Assembly: GCA_002293475.1 (NCBI GenBank)
Contig: DBDG01000015.1
Coordinates: 1-23,389 of the forward strand
Source: Lachnospiraceae bacterium UBA938
Lineage (GTDB): Bacteria; Bacillota; Clostridia; Lachnospirales; Lachnospiraceae
Length of the DNA: 23,389 nt
Direction: 5' to 3'
How positions within the stretch are numbered: position 1 is the first letter of the stretch; the number at the start of each line of letters is the position of its first letter. The notes under the pieces are model-generated. The model was not told the DNA's origin, ran no database searches, and saw nothing but the letters and a program-made list of their open reading frames with translations. Shown here one piece after another: positions 14,813 through 23,174 of this stretch. The translations under genes and the position numbers were made by a program.

Positions 14813-14832
14813 TATACCAACTTATACCAACT
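14813..14832. other. Candidate right attachment core (tandem TATACCAACT)
   Basis: TATACCAACT is repeated twice in tandem, immediately beyond the arm-type repeats and at the place where base composition changes from AT-rich element to GC-richer host. It is the best guess for the recombination core (attR). No second copy was found at the left of the window, so the boundary and the target duplication are unproven. Confidence 0.4.
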
Positions 14833-14915
14833 AACGACCACAAAATCCACTCCCCCTCTGCCGCCACAATGCCGCAGAACCGCATAAATACAGTAAAATC
14901 AAGGAGAAACCCAAC

Positions 14916-15392
14916 ATGATTAACATCCTGTTCGTCTGCCACGGCAACATCTGCCGTTCCCCCATGGCCGAGTTTGTCATGAAAGACATGGTCAAAACCC
15001 TCGGCCGTTCTGCCGATTTCCACATTGCTTCGGCCGCAACCAGTACCGAGGAAATAGGAAGCCTTGTTCACCGCGGAACGCGCGAGCGGCTGGCCAGGGA
15101 AGGTATTTCCGTGGCCGGTAAAACAGCCGTCCAAATGAAGCGCTCCGACTATGACCGGTATGATTATCTGATCGGCATGGATCACCGCAATATCATCAAT
15201 ATGCAGCGGATTTCCGGCGGAGACCCGCAAGGAAAAATCAGCCGCCTGCTCGACTTCACTGATGCTCCGCGGGATATTGCCGATCCTTGGTACACGGGTG
15301 ATTTTGACCGGACATACAATGATGTTTATGAAGGCTTAAAAGCGCTTTTAGCAAAATTGAGCGGAGACGGTTATAAGATGACAGTCAACTGA
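14916..15392 (+). CDS. Low-molecular-weight protein tyrosine phosphatase
   Basis: A 158-aa cytosolic enzyme that hydrolyses phosphotyrosine (or phosphoarginine in the YwlE branch). The P-loop is at the N-terminus: C8-H-G-N-I-C-R14-S15, with C8 as nucleophile. The general acid is D123 in DPWYTGDF, as in the tyrosine-specific branch. Length is normal. AGGAG lies 9 nt before ATG. It is the first host gene beyond the element; its own promoter would fall in or next to the attachment region. Codon use is GC-richer than the genes to the left. Confidence 0.93.
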   Translation: MINILFVCHGNICRSPMAEFVMKDMVKTLGRSADFHIASAATSTEEIGSLVHRGTRERLAREGISVAGKTAVQMKRSDYDRYDYLIGMDHRNIINMQRISGGDPQGKISRLLDFTDAPRDIADPWYTGDFDRTYNDVYEGLKALLAKLSGDGYKMTVN

Positions 15393-15484
15393 GTGAATGA
15401 AATCCCGTCATATGTAAATAATATGAAGACAGGGCTTCCCTCTCAGTAAGAGCTTGAGGATGTGAGGCTCAAAAAGGAGGATTC

Positions 15485-15916
15485 ATGATTGGTATTTTGA
15501 TTGCTGTTTTGTCCGGAACACTTATGAGCATTCAGGGCGTGTTTAACACCCAGGTGACTAAATCTTCCAGCATATGGGTAGCCAGTGCATTTGTTCAGTT
15601 TACGGCATTGCTTGTTTGTCTGGGCGCATGGCTGATCACAGATCGCTCATCATTTGGCGCCCTGTTTAAGGTAGAACCGAAATATATGCTTTTGGGGGGA
15701 GCCATCGGCGCCTTCATCACCTATACTGTTATCCGTAGCATGGAGATGCTGGGTCCTGCCCGGGCGGTCATGTTTATCGTCGTGGCACAGATCCTGATTG
15801 CCTATGTGATTGAGGTGTTCGGATGGTTCGGAGTGGAAAAACAGCCGCTTGAATGGCGTAAAGCGATTGGCATGGCAGTTACGGCCATAGGCATCTGTAT
15901 TTTTAAATGGAAGTAA
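15485..15916 (+). CDS. YdcZ/DUF606-type DMT family membrane protein
   Basis: A 143-aa integral membrane protein with about five hydrophobic segments, beginning MIGILIAVLSGTLMSIQGVFN, a typical start for this small drug/metabolite-transporter-like family. It ends in a cytosolic WK. Members are short half-size relatives of EamA transporters and probably work as dimers or with a partner; the substrate is unknown. A strong AAGGAGG site precedes ATG. It lies 92 bp after the phosphatase gene and may be co-transcribed, with no functional link apparent. Confidence 0.85.
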   Translation: MIGILIAVLSGTLMSIQGVFNTQVTKSSSIWVASAFVQFTALLVCLGAWLITDRSSFGALFKVEPKYMLLGGAIGAFITYTVIRSMEMLGPARAVMFIVVAQILIAYVIEVFGWFGVEKQPLEWRKAIGMAVTAIGICIFKWK

Positions 15917-15974
15917 TCTCGAAATAGTTATGTAAAAATTAATTAATAACTTTGGAATTTATTCTTTCTAAGTC

Positions 15975-16003
15975 TTGTAAATATTATCAATTTATTTTAG
16001 AAT
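15975..16003 (+). promoter_or_regulatory. Promoter upstream of the comEA-like gene
   Basis: TTGTAA (15975-15980) and TAGAAT (15998-16003) are separated by 17 bp inside an AT-rich gap between the DMT gene and the ComEA-like gene. It could drive the series from 16053 onward. Confidence 0.45.
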
Positions 16004-16052
16004 GTAAGAGCGGTATCGGGGATTTCCTTTTTGCATCGGCGGAAAGGAAAAT

Positions 16053-16814
16053 ATGAATAAAAAAATCTACAGATTTACACTGTTACTATTAGTTTTATCT
16101 TTTACTATCAGCGGGTGTGAAAAAAAAGAAGAATTATTGCAGCCGGCCGTAACTCCGGTTGATGTGGCTCCAGATCCAGCAGATAAGGTTTCTCCGGTTA
16201 CAGTTGAGGACAGTGTTTATCAGCAAAACACAATAAAAGAAAATGCGGTAAATGAAGCATCAGCTAAAGAAAACACAAACGAAAAAGATAGCTCGGAAGA
16301 TTTTTATTTCATACATATATACGGCGCTGTGTTAAGGCCGGGAGTATACGAAGTGCCGGCGGGAAGCAGGATATTTGAGGTCGTGGAAGCGGCTTCCGGC
16401 TTTTCGGAAGATGCCGCGACAGACGCGGTCAACTTGGCACTGCCGGCGGAAGACGGTAGCAAGATCATGATCCCGACATGGGAAGAAGCCAACCAAGCCG
16501 AAGCAGCATGGCTAAATGCCGTTTCGCCGGATATGTCTACCGGGTCGGATAACAGTCTCTGGGTAAGCGGACCGGACAGAGGCGGTTATCCGGAAGCGGG
16601 GAGTCTACCGGAGGAGCAGGACTATCTGGTTAATATTAACACCGCCACGCTGGACTTGCTATGTACGTTACCGGGGATCGGCAAGGTCAAAGCGGAAAGC
16701 ATCATTGCTTACCGGGAGGAGCAGGGCGGTTTTCGGCATGTGGAGGATATCATGAAGGTAGATGGGATAAAGGAAGGTCTGTTCAATCAGATCAGTGAAC
16801 GGATCACGGTCTGA
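16053..16814 (+). CDS. comEA: ComEA-like SLBB/helix-hairpin-helix lipoprotein
   Basis: A 253-aa protein that would bind incoming double-stranded DNA outside the membrane and pass it to ComEC. Residues 1-22 form a lipoprotein signal with lipobox ISGC (Cys22), followed by an acidic, disordered linker. An SLBB domain lies near residues 85-146 (IYGAVLRPGVYEVPAGSRIF). The C-terminal ComEA helix-hairpin-helix is at about 192-253 (NINTATLDLLCTLPGIGKVKAESI). Typical ComEA has a transmembrane anchor instead, so lipid anchoring is a variant. GGAAAGGA precedes ATG. The regulator gene begins 48 bp downstream. Confidence 0.88.
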   Translation: MNKKIYRFTLLLLVLSFTISGCEKKEELLQPAVTPVDVAPDPADKVSPVTVEDSVYQQNTIKENAVNEASAKENTNEKDSSEDFYFIHIYGAVLRPGVYEVPAGSRIFEVVEAASGFSEDAATDAVNLALPAEDGSKIMIPTWEEANQAEAAWLNAVSPDMSTGSDNSLWVSGPDRGGYPEAGSLPEEQDYLVNINTATLDLLCTLPGIGKVKAESIIAYREEQGGFRHVEDIMKVDGIKEGLFNQISERITV

Positions 16815-16861
16815 CCGTAGCGTGGCATACGGCCTGATAACCCGGCACAAGAGGAGGAGTA

Positions 16862-17548
16862 ATGGCAAATCGTGTTTTGGTAGTGGATGACGAAAAACTC
16901 ATCGTAAAGGGGATCCGCTTCAGCTTGGAGCAGGACGGAATGTCGGTGGACTGCGCCTATGATGGGGAAGAAGCGCTTAAAATGGCACGGGAAAACAAAT
17001 ACGATATTATTTTGCTGGATGTCATGCTACCCAAATTAACCGGCCTTGAAGTATGTCAGCAGATCAGGGAGTTTTCCAGCATCCCGATTGTTATGTTAAC
17101 TGCCAAAGGCGAAGACATGGATAAAATATTAGGACTGGATTACGGTGCCGATGACTATATAACCAAGCCATTTAATATTCTGGAAGTCAAAGCCAGGCTG
17201 AAAGCCATCATGCGCCGGACGGCTCCCAAGGGCAAGGATAAGGAGGTCGATCCGATCGTGGAAAGCGGCGACGTAAAGCTGGACTGTGAAAGCCGGCGGA
17301 CCTATATCAAAGGAAAAGAGATCAATCTGACCGCCAAGGAATTTGAAGTGCTGGAACTTCTGGTACTGAACCCCAATAAAGTTTATGGCCGGAACAGTCT
17401 GCTGAAGCTGATCTGGGGCACGGACTATCCCGGTGACGTCCGGACGGTAGACGTCCACATCCGGAGGCTACGTGAGAAGATTGAGGAGAATCCCAGCGAG
17501 CCGCGTTATGTCCACACCAAATGGGGAGTGGGGTATTATTTTGCTTAG
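16862..17548 (+). CDS. OmpR/PhoB-family response regulator
   Basis: A 228-aa two-component transcription factor. The receiver domain (1-120) has acidic residues D9, D10 and E11, phosphoacceptor D53 (ILLDVMLP), T80 and K102 (DYITKPF). The winged-helix DNA-binding domain (about 130-228) has ITLTAKEFE-like and WGTDYPGDVRTVDVHIRRLREKI segments typical of the OmpR class. GGAGGAG lies just before ATG. Its partner kinase begins 26 bp after the stop. A WalR/MtrA-like role in envelope control is possible by overall type and gene order, but the target genes cannot be read from the sequence. Confidence 0.92.
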   Translation: MANRVLVVDDEKLIVKGIRFSLEQDGMSVDCAYDGEEALKMARENKYDIILLDVMLPKLTGLEVCQQIREFSSIPIVMLTAKGEDMDKILGLDYGADDYITKPFNILEVKARLKAIMRRTAPKGKDKEVDPIVESGDVKLDCESRRTYIKGKEINLTAKEFEVLELLVLNPNKVYGRNSLLKLIWGTDYPGDVRTVDVHIRRLREKIEENPSEPRYVHTKWGVGYYFA

Positions 17549-17574
17549 GATGCAATGGTTTACGGGGAGCTGAC

Positions 17575-19056
17575 ATGAAAGAAATCATCAAAAATATTTT
17601 CTTTCGCTTTACCAGATTACGGAGCCTGCGGGCACGTCTGTTTGTCATAATCTTTCTGGTGGGCTTTGTTCCCGGTGTCATCATGCGTTATGCGATCCTT
17701 GAAAGCTATGAGAACCGTGCTGTCGATTTGCGCAGTTCCGACGTCCAGAATCAGTTGAAAATAATTGCCAACCATCTGATTGCTTCCAATTACTTAAAAG
17801 ATAATTCTTCAGCGGTGATTAATGCCGAACTGGAACAGCTTTCCAATCTGTATGACGGAAGGGTGCTGATCATTAACAGTGCGCTGCAGGTCGTCAAGGA
17901 CACCTATACCGTCGGCGAGGGGAGGATCATTATATCCGAAGAGGTCATCAAATGCCTAAAAGGGACCAGTGTGGCTAATTATGACAGTGTCAACCGTTAT
18001 ATTGAGATGACCACCCCAATCGTGGAGATCGTCAGTGCCAACAACGCCAAGCCGGAGCTGCCGGAGGGGACGCAGATTATGCACGGTGTTATGTTAACCA
18101 GCGTTTCTACCGAATCCATCAGTGCCACTATGGAAATACTGAGCCAGCAATCATTTATTGTGGAAGTCCTGCTGCTGTTCTTTTTATTCGCCCTTGCTTT
18201 GATCTCGGCCAATCTTCTGGTCATACCGTTTGGAAGGGTGACCAAGGCGATCAGCCAGGTAAAAGAAGGATTTACCGACGAACCGATTACCGTAACCGAT
18301 TATCTGGAGACGGAACATATATTGGATGCTTTTAACCAGCTGCTTTATCGGATGAAGGTACTGGACGACTCCCGCAATGATTTTGTCTCCAATGTATCCC
18401 ACGAGTTGAAAACACCGATCACGTCAATAAAAGTACTGGCGGAATCCCTGCTAAACCAGAACGATGCCCCGGCGGAACTCTACCGGGAGTTCATGGTAGA
18501 TATCGCAGCAGAAATAGAGCGGGAGGACAAGATCATTAACGATCTGCTTTCGCTGGTAAAAATGGATAAGACAGCGGCTAGGATGGACATCACCGTGGTG
18601 GATATCAATGCCCTGACGGAAATCATCTTAAAAAGGCTCCGCCCGATCGCCCGGAAACGGGATGTGGAACTGGTACTGGAAAGCAAACGTGAGGTCTTGG
18701 CAGAAGTCGATGAAGTAAAGTTATCCCTGATTCTTTCAAACCTGATCGAAAACGCCATTAAATACAATAAAGAGCAAGGAACCGTCACCGTCATCGTCAA
18801 TGCCGACTATCAGTTTTTTACCATTGAAGTAAGTGATCTGGGAACCGGGATTCCGGAGGAGGCCCTAGAGCAGATATATGAGCGGTTTTACAGAGTGGAC
18901 AAATCCCATTCCCGGGAGATAGGCGGTACCGGACTAGGCCTTTCCATTGCCAAAAATGCCGTGCTGCTGCATAAAGGAACTATCAAAGCAATCAGTGTGG
19001 AAGGAGAGGGAACCACCTTTACGGTAAGGATTCCGCTTAATTATAGAGCAAAATGA
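17575..19056 (+). CDS. Sensor histidine kinase (membrane-bound)
   Basis: A 493-aa kinase; ATG 17575 is preferred because GGGGAG lies 5 nt upstream, although the frame extends back into the regulator gene. The order is TM1 near residues 20-40 (LFVIIFLVGFVPGVIM), an extracytoplasmic sensor part (about 41-195), TM2 near 200-220, HAMP, HisKA with phosphoacceptor H276 (VSHELKTPITS), and HATPase_c with N box (NLIENAIKYN), G1 (DLGTGIP), F box (YERFYRVDKS) and G2 (GGTGLGLSIAK). All catalytic motifs are intact. It phosphorylates the adjacent regulator. The stop overlaps the next start (ATGA), so translation is coupled to the GerMN lipoprotein. Confidence 0.92.
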   Translation: MKEIIKNIFFRFTRLRSLRARLFVIIFLVGFVPGVIMRYAILESYENRAVDLRSSDVQNQLKIIANHLIASNYLKDNSSAVINAELEQLSNLYDGRVLIINSALQVVKDTYTVGEGRIIISEEVIKCLKGTSVANYDSVNRYIEMTTPIVEIVSANNAKPELPEGTQIMHGVMLTSVSTESISATMEILSQQSFIVEVLLLFFLFALALISANLLVIPFGRVTKAISQVKEGFTDEPITVTDYLETEHILDAFNQLLYRMKVLDDSRNDFVSNVSHELKTPITSIKVLAESLLNQNDAPAELYREFMVDIAAEIEREDKIINDLLSLVKMDKTAARMDITVVDINALTEIILKRLRPIARKRDVELVLESKREVLAEVDEVKLSLILSNLIENAIKYNKEQGTVTVIVNADYQFFTIEVSDLGTGIPEEALEQIYERFYRVDKSHSREIGGTGLGLSIAKNAVLLHKGTIKAISVEGEGTTFTVRIPLNYRAK

Positions 19057-20045
19057 AGAATAAAAGCAAAAACGCCGAATTTAAAAATATTAATTCAGAG
19101 AAAAATAAGTTTTACCTAAGATTTATCCGCACCGCCATATTAGGCGTCCTTGCACTTCTGCCGGCGTTTTTACTAGCTTCGTGCGGTCAGGAAGAAGAGG
19201 TGTTCGCCAATGTGTTTCAGGTATATTATGTAAACAACGAAGAAACCGGACTAGTCACCAGGGAATATCAGACAAACAGTACTGATATGGATGAACTGGC
19301 AGCGGAGCTGCTGGCCGCCTTAGGCATGGTTTCGGAAAAACTGGAATATAAATCGCCGCTGGCGGGAGGTTTTGAACTTCTGGATTATAGTATCTCCGAA
19401 GGGCGCATCGTCTTGAACTTTGATACTTTTTACAGTGATCAGACGGTTATTACCGAAATACTGGTAAGAGCGGCCTTGGTCAGGACGTTAACGCAAGTCG
19501 ACGGAATTGATTATGTTTCGATCCTGATCCAATCCGAGCCACTGCTTGACAGCATGGGCAATCTGGTGGGGGTGATGGCGGCGGATATGTTTATCAACAG
19601 TGCCGGCGATGAGATATATGATTATGAAAAAACTTCGTTGCGCCTATATTTCAGCGATGAAAGCGGGAAAAACCTAGTAGTGGCCACCAGAAGCAACGTG
19701 GTTTATAACAGCAATGTCGCTATTGAAAAAGTGGTGGTGGAAAATCTTATTGCCGGGCCGGTTATGGGGGAAAATGTACATCCTGTAATCAACCCGGCAA
19801 CAAGGATAATCAGCATTACAGTGGTTGACGGGATATGTTATGTAAACTTTGATTCCGGATTTCTGGGGCAGCTGGATAATGTAAGTGCAGACGTGACTAT
19901 CTATGCCATTACCAATTCTTTGGTTGAACTGCCGAATATTAATAAAGTGTCCATTTCAGTAAATGGGGGGATCAATGAGATATTTAGAGAGAATGTGAGC
20001 CTTTCGACCATTTTTGAGAGAAATCTGGACCTTGTGACGGTGTAG
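19053..20045 (+). CDS. GerMN-domain lipoprotein
   Basis: A 330-aa exported lipoprotein. A basic N-terminal extension of about 28 residues precedes a hydrophobic signal and the lipobox LLASC (Cys44). Two GerMN-type domains follow, at about 50-190 (ending around EPLLDSMGN) and 195-325 (LRLYFSDESGKNLV; ENLIAGPVMG; VNGGINEIF). GerM of Bacillus has the same double domain and functions in spore formation and germination; actinobacterial LpqB also carries GerMN and modulates MtrB. The 4-bp overlap with the kinase gene suggests it tunes that kinase rather than being a sporulation gene. That role is inferred from context. Confidence 0.87.
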   Translation: MKNKSKNAEFKNINSEKNKFYLRFIRTAILGVLALLPAFLLASCGQEEEVFANVFQVYYVNNEETGLVTREYQTNSTDMDELAAELLAALGMVSEKLEYKSPLAGGFELLDYSISEGRIVLNFDTFYSDQTVITEILVRAALVRTLTQVDGIDYVSILIQSEPLLDSMGNLVGVMAADMFINSAGDEIYDYEKTSLRLYFSDESGKNLVVATRSNVVYNSNVAIEKVVVENLIAGPVMGENVHPVINPATRIISITVVDGICYVNFDSGFLGQLDNVSADVTIYAITNSLVELPNINKVSISVNGGINEIFRENVSLSTIFERNLDLVTV

Positions 20046-20167
20046 CGGGTCACTATTCTTAAATAGTTGTTTGTTATAAAAATGTTGCTATGAACCTTCG
20101 GCTCGCTTCAGAGCAAATCATCAAAGGGAGATTATAAGATATCAGTGTATTTAATTGTAAAAGACCA

Positions 20168-22372
20168 TTGTGCTTAGTGGTTTTAATATTTGTATTATTT
20201 GGAATTATCTGTGTGCGCTATGTGGGCGTGCCGCCGGTGGACTTTACGCCGTGGGAAGGCAATTGGATTACAGTTACCGGTAAAGTGGTCGGAAAGGAAG
20301 TAAGAAGCACGGCACGGGGCGAAGGGCTATTAGTGACGGTAAAGCCGGATGCAGCCGTAGAGGGCTTGCCGCCAGACAGCAGGGGAAAAGTTCTGTGTTA
20401 TCTTGAAAGCAGCATCGGGCCGCTCTTGGGCAGCAGAGTACAAGTCCGCGGCAAACTCTCAACCTTTGAAAAAGCCACGAATCCAGGCCAGTTCTCGCAG
20501 TTACACTATTATCGGATCCTTAAAACCGATTTCCGTCTCTTTGAGGCCAAGTTACTGGCAGCAGGCCATAATTACAGCCGATATCGTGAGAGTTTATATC
20601 AGATCCGGAGTGTTTTGGGGCGGACACTTGACAAGTATTTTAAAGAGGACAAGGCTTCCATCCTGCGGACAATGCTTCTAGGTGAATCAGGACAGACCGA
20701 CAGCAAGATTAAGGAACTCTATCAGCGTAGCGGGATTGTACATATTCTGGCCATATCGGGACTGCATATTTCGTTGCTGGGCATGAGCCTGTACCGACTG
20801 CTGCGGCGGATAGCGGTTCCCATATTAATAGCTTCGCTAATGACAGTTGCGGTGATGGTAAGTTATGGCGAGATGACGGATATGAGTATTTCATCGTTGC
20901 GGGCCATAGTCATGTTCGGGATGAGGATGGCGGCGCAATTAGCGGGGCGGACCTATGATATTCTTACGGCATCGGCGGTTGCGGCAGCGCTTATCTTGCT
21001 CGAGCAGCCTTTATATCTTAACCACAGCGGTTTTCTTTTTTCATTTCTGGCGGTTCTGGCAATCAGCCTGTTTATCCCTTCCATGAATTACGCTCTGTTT
21101 AACAAAGCATCGCCAGTGGCTAATACATTTCTTTCCAGCTTCTGCATCTCGGCATTTACCTTGCCGGTATCTCTCTATTATTATTATCAATTTCCGCTTT
21201 ACTCACCCTTATTAAATCTCATTGTCATCCCGCTGATGGGAGTGCTGATGATAACCGGCATATTGACTATGTCAGTCGGACAAATCCTTGTTCCGTTCGG
21301 GATGATAACATCTGTTATTTCTACTCTGATTCTGGAACTGTATGAAAAGATCTGTTTGCTATGTGACAGCCTGCCCGGACATAATCTCATCCTAGGACAG
21401 CCACGGATATGGCAGATTGCCACCTATGCAGGAATCCTGGCTTTTCTGATTATGTTTCATGAAAAACTGCGGGCCGGTATTCGCTATCTGATCCTCATCG
21501 GCGGGATATTGACCCTGGTCATGCGGAACCCTTCCGGCTTGACGATTACTTTTCTTGACGTAGGCCAGGGTGATTGTATCCATATCCGCAGCCCGGGCGG
21601 CCGCCACTATCTGATTGATGCCGGCAGTTCCGACAGTCAGGATGTCGGCCGGTACCGGATCTTGCCCTATCTGAAGTCACAAGGCGTAAAGCGGCTGGAC
21701 GCGCTTTTCATCACGCATCCGGACGCTGATCATCACAGTGCCTTTACGGAGCTGACAGAACGGATGCGCACCGATGGTATCCCTATTGACGCCTTGATCC
21801 TGCCAGATATTAACGATAATAGTAAAAATGAAGAATACCGCAGGCTGGAAAGCATAGCAGCGGATGCCGGAATTGCCCGGCACTACATAAGCAGCGGCCA
21901 GAGCGTCTCGGACCCGGGGATGACATTGTGGTGTCTCCATCCGGAAGGCGGTGCGGTCTGGTCAGACAGCAATGCATATTCTACGGTATTGCTGCTTAAA
22001 TACGGAGATTTTTCACTGATGCTGACAGGTGATGTGGAAGGGAGCGGGGAAGAAGCATTGAGCCGGTACATAGCTGGCACGGCAAGTGACAGCCGGGCTG
22101 TTGTCGGCAATCTTACGTTGCTGAAGGTCGCCCATCACGGCTCCCGCAACGCTACGGGCAGGCAATTTCTGCGGCTGACCAACCCCGCTTTAGCGGTTAT
22201 CTCGGCCGGTTCCGGCAATCCTTATGGACACCCGCACGAAGAACTTGTGGAGAGGCTGGAAAACAGTGGGGTAAAGGTTTACATAACTTATGAGAGCGGG
22301 GCGGTCACGGTCTGGACAGACGGTAAAAAAATCTATTTAACGCAATATTTTACGAAAGAGGCTCAGGAATAG
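20168..22372 (+). CDS. comEC: ComEC/Rec2 DNA-uptake channel protein
   Basis: A polytopic membrane protein of about 734 aa that carries single-stranded DNA across the membrane during transformation. It has an N-terminal membrane anchor and OB-like DUF4131 region (to about 130). The competence domain follows with many membrane segments (about 160-460; GESGQTDSKIKELYQRSGIVHILAISGLH is its hallmark). The C-terminal metallo-beta-lactamase-like domain has FLDVGQGD, THPDADHH, LTGDVEG and VAHHGSRN. The start is unclear: TTG 20168 has no ribosome binding site, while AAGGGAG at 20124-20130 sits before an in-frame ATC at 20141, and KRPL just before the TTG looks like a normal ComEC N-terminus. Otherwise intact and full length. 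Confidence 0.92.
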   Translation: MCLVVLIFVLFGIICVRYVGVPPVDFTPWEGNWITVTGKVVGKEVRSTARGEGLLVTVKPDAAVEGLPPDSRGKVLCYLESSIGPLLGSRVQVRGKLSTFEKATNPGQFSQLHYYRILKTDFRLFEAKLLAAGHNYSRYRESLYQIRSVLGRTLDKYFKEDKASILRTMLLGESGQTDSKIKELYQRSGIVHILAISGLHISLLGMSLYRLLRRIAVPILIASLMTVAVMVSYGEMTDMSISSLRAIVMFGMRMAAQLAGRTYDILTASAVAAALILLEQPLYLNHSGFLFSFLAVLAISLFIPSMNYALFNKASPVANTFLSSFCISAFTLPVSLYYYYQFPLYSPLLNLIVIPLMGVLMITGILTMSVGQILVPFGMITSVISTLILELYEKICLLCDSLPGHNLILGQPRIWQIATYAGILAFLIMFHEKLRAGIRYLILIGGILTLVMRNPSGLTITFLDVGQGDCIHIRSPGGRHYLIDAGSSDSQDVGRYRILPYLKSQGVKRLDALFITHPDADHHSAFTELTERMRTDGIPIDALILPDINDNSKNEEYRRLESIAADAGIARHYISSGQSVSDPGMTLWCLHPEGGAVWSDSNAYSTVLLLKYGDFSLMLTGDVEGSGEEALSRYIAGTASDSRAVVGNLTLLKVAHHGSRNATGRQFLRLTNPALAVISAGSGNPYGHPHEELVERLENSGVKVYITYESGAVTVWTDGKKIYLTQYFTKEAQE

Positions 22373-22495
22373 GCCGTATTACTCGTTGAGATCTGGCACA
22401 GTGGCGCGATGCCTTACAGGTCTATTTCAGGAAAATAGCCATATACATAGTACTATATTACGGGAAAAAATTCTGAATAAGAAGGGAGAACATCA

Positions 22496-23125
22496 ATGAC
22501 AGATAAGGTAATTGAAAACAATCAGGTGATCATCATGGGAGAAATCATCGGAGACTTTGAATTCAGCCATGAGATTTTTGGCGAGGGCTTCTATATGGTG
22601 GACGTACGTGTGGAACGCCTCAGTGATTCAAGCGATATCATTCCATTGATGGTATCGGAACGTCTCATCAACGTGGAGGAGGACTTTAAGGGACAGAATA
22701 TCATGGTAACGGGTCAGTTCCGTTCCTACAACCGCCACGAGGAAAGGAAGAACAAGCTGGTTCTATCCGTATTTGCTAGGGAAATCGAGTTTGTGGATGC
22801 CATTGAGGAGAATACCCAGACCAATCAGATTTATCTGGATGGCTATATCTGCAAGGAGCCGATTTACCGGAAGACACCACTGGGAAGAGAAATTGCCGAC
22901 CTTTTGCTTGCCGTTAACCGGCCGTATGGCAAATCGGATTACATACCCTGCATCTGCTGGGGAAGAAATGCCCGTTATGCCAGCGGGTTTGTCGTCGGGG
23001 AAAGGTGTGCCATCTGGGGGCGGATCCAGAGCCGGGAATATATGAAAAAAATATCCGAAGACCAAGTCAGCAAGCGGGTTGCTTATGAGGTATCAGTCAG
23101 CAAGCTGGAACTGATGGAAGAATAA
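22496..23125 (+). CDS. Two-OB-fold single-stranded DNA-binding (SSB-like) protein
   Basis: A 209-aa protein with GAAGGGAG before ATG. Two SSB-type OB folds are visible: residues about 8-100 (QVIIMGEIIGDFEFSHE ... FYMVDVRVERLSDSSD) and 108-205 (QIYLDGYICKEPIYRKTPLGREIADLLLAVNR ... DYIPCICWGRNARYA). The second retains the classic SSB order, including aromatic and W-G-R residues near strand 4. It lacks the acidic C-terminal tip (DDDIPF-type) of housekeeping SSB, so it is a specialised paralogue. Its place after ComEC suggests handling of incoming single strands, but it may simply be a neighbouring gene. It ends at a strong terminator. Confidence 0.8.
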   Translation: MTDKVIENNQVIIMGEIIGDFEFSHEIFGEGFYMVDVRVERLSDSSDIIPLMVSERLINVEEDFKGQNIMVTGQFRSYNRHEERKNKLVLSVFAREIEFVDAIEENTQTNQIYLDGYICKEPIYRKTPLGREIADLLLAVNRPYGKSDYIPCICWGRNARYASGFVVGERCAIWGRIQSREYMKKISEDQVSKRVAYEVSVSKLELMEE

Positions 23126-23144
23126 AGTAGCCACATATGCTTAT

Positions 23145-23174
23145 AAAAAGCACCCACCTTGGTGGGTGCTTTTT
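23145..23174. terminator. Strong bidirectional intrinsic terminator
   Basis: AAAAAGCACCCACC pairs perfectly with GGTGGGTGCTTTTT around a minimal loop, with A and T runs on the two sides. It ends the SSB-like gene and probably the whole host series. Confidence 0.9.

Noticed and set aside
1..14840. Classical conjugative element of the Tn916 group
   Set aside because: Only the recombination genes match. No relaxase, coupling protein, VirB4-like ATPase or oriT is visible in the window.
14697..15230. 177-aa minus-strand frame over the phosphatase gene
   Set aside because: The forward frame has full phosphatase motifs and a good ribosome binding site; the reverse frame is a shadow.
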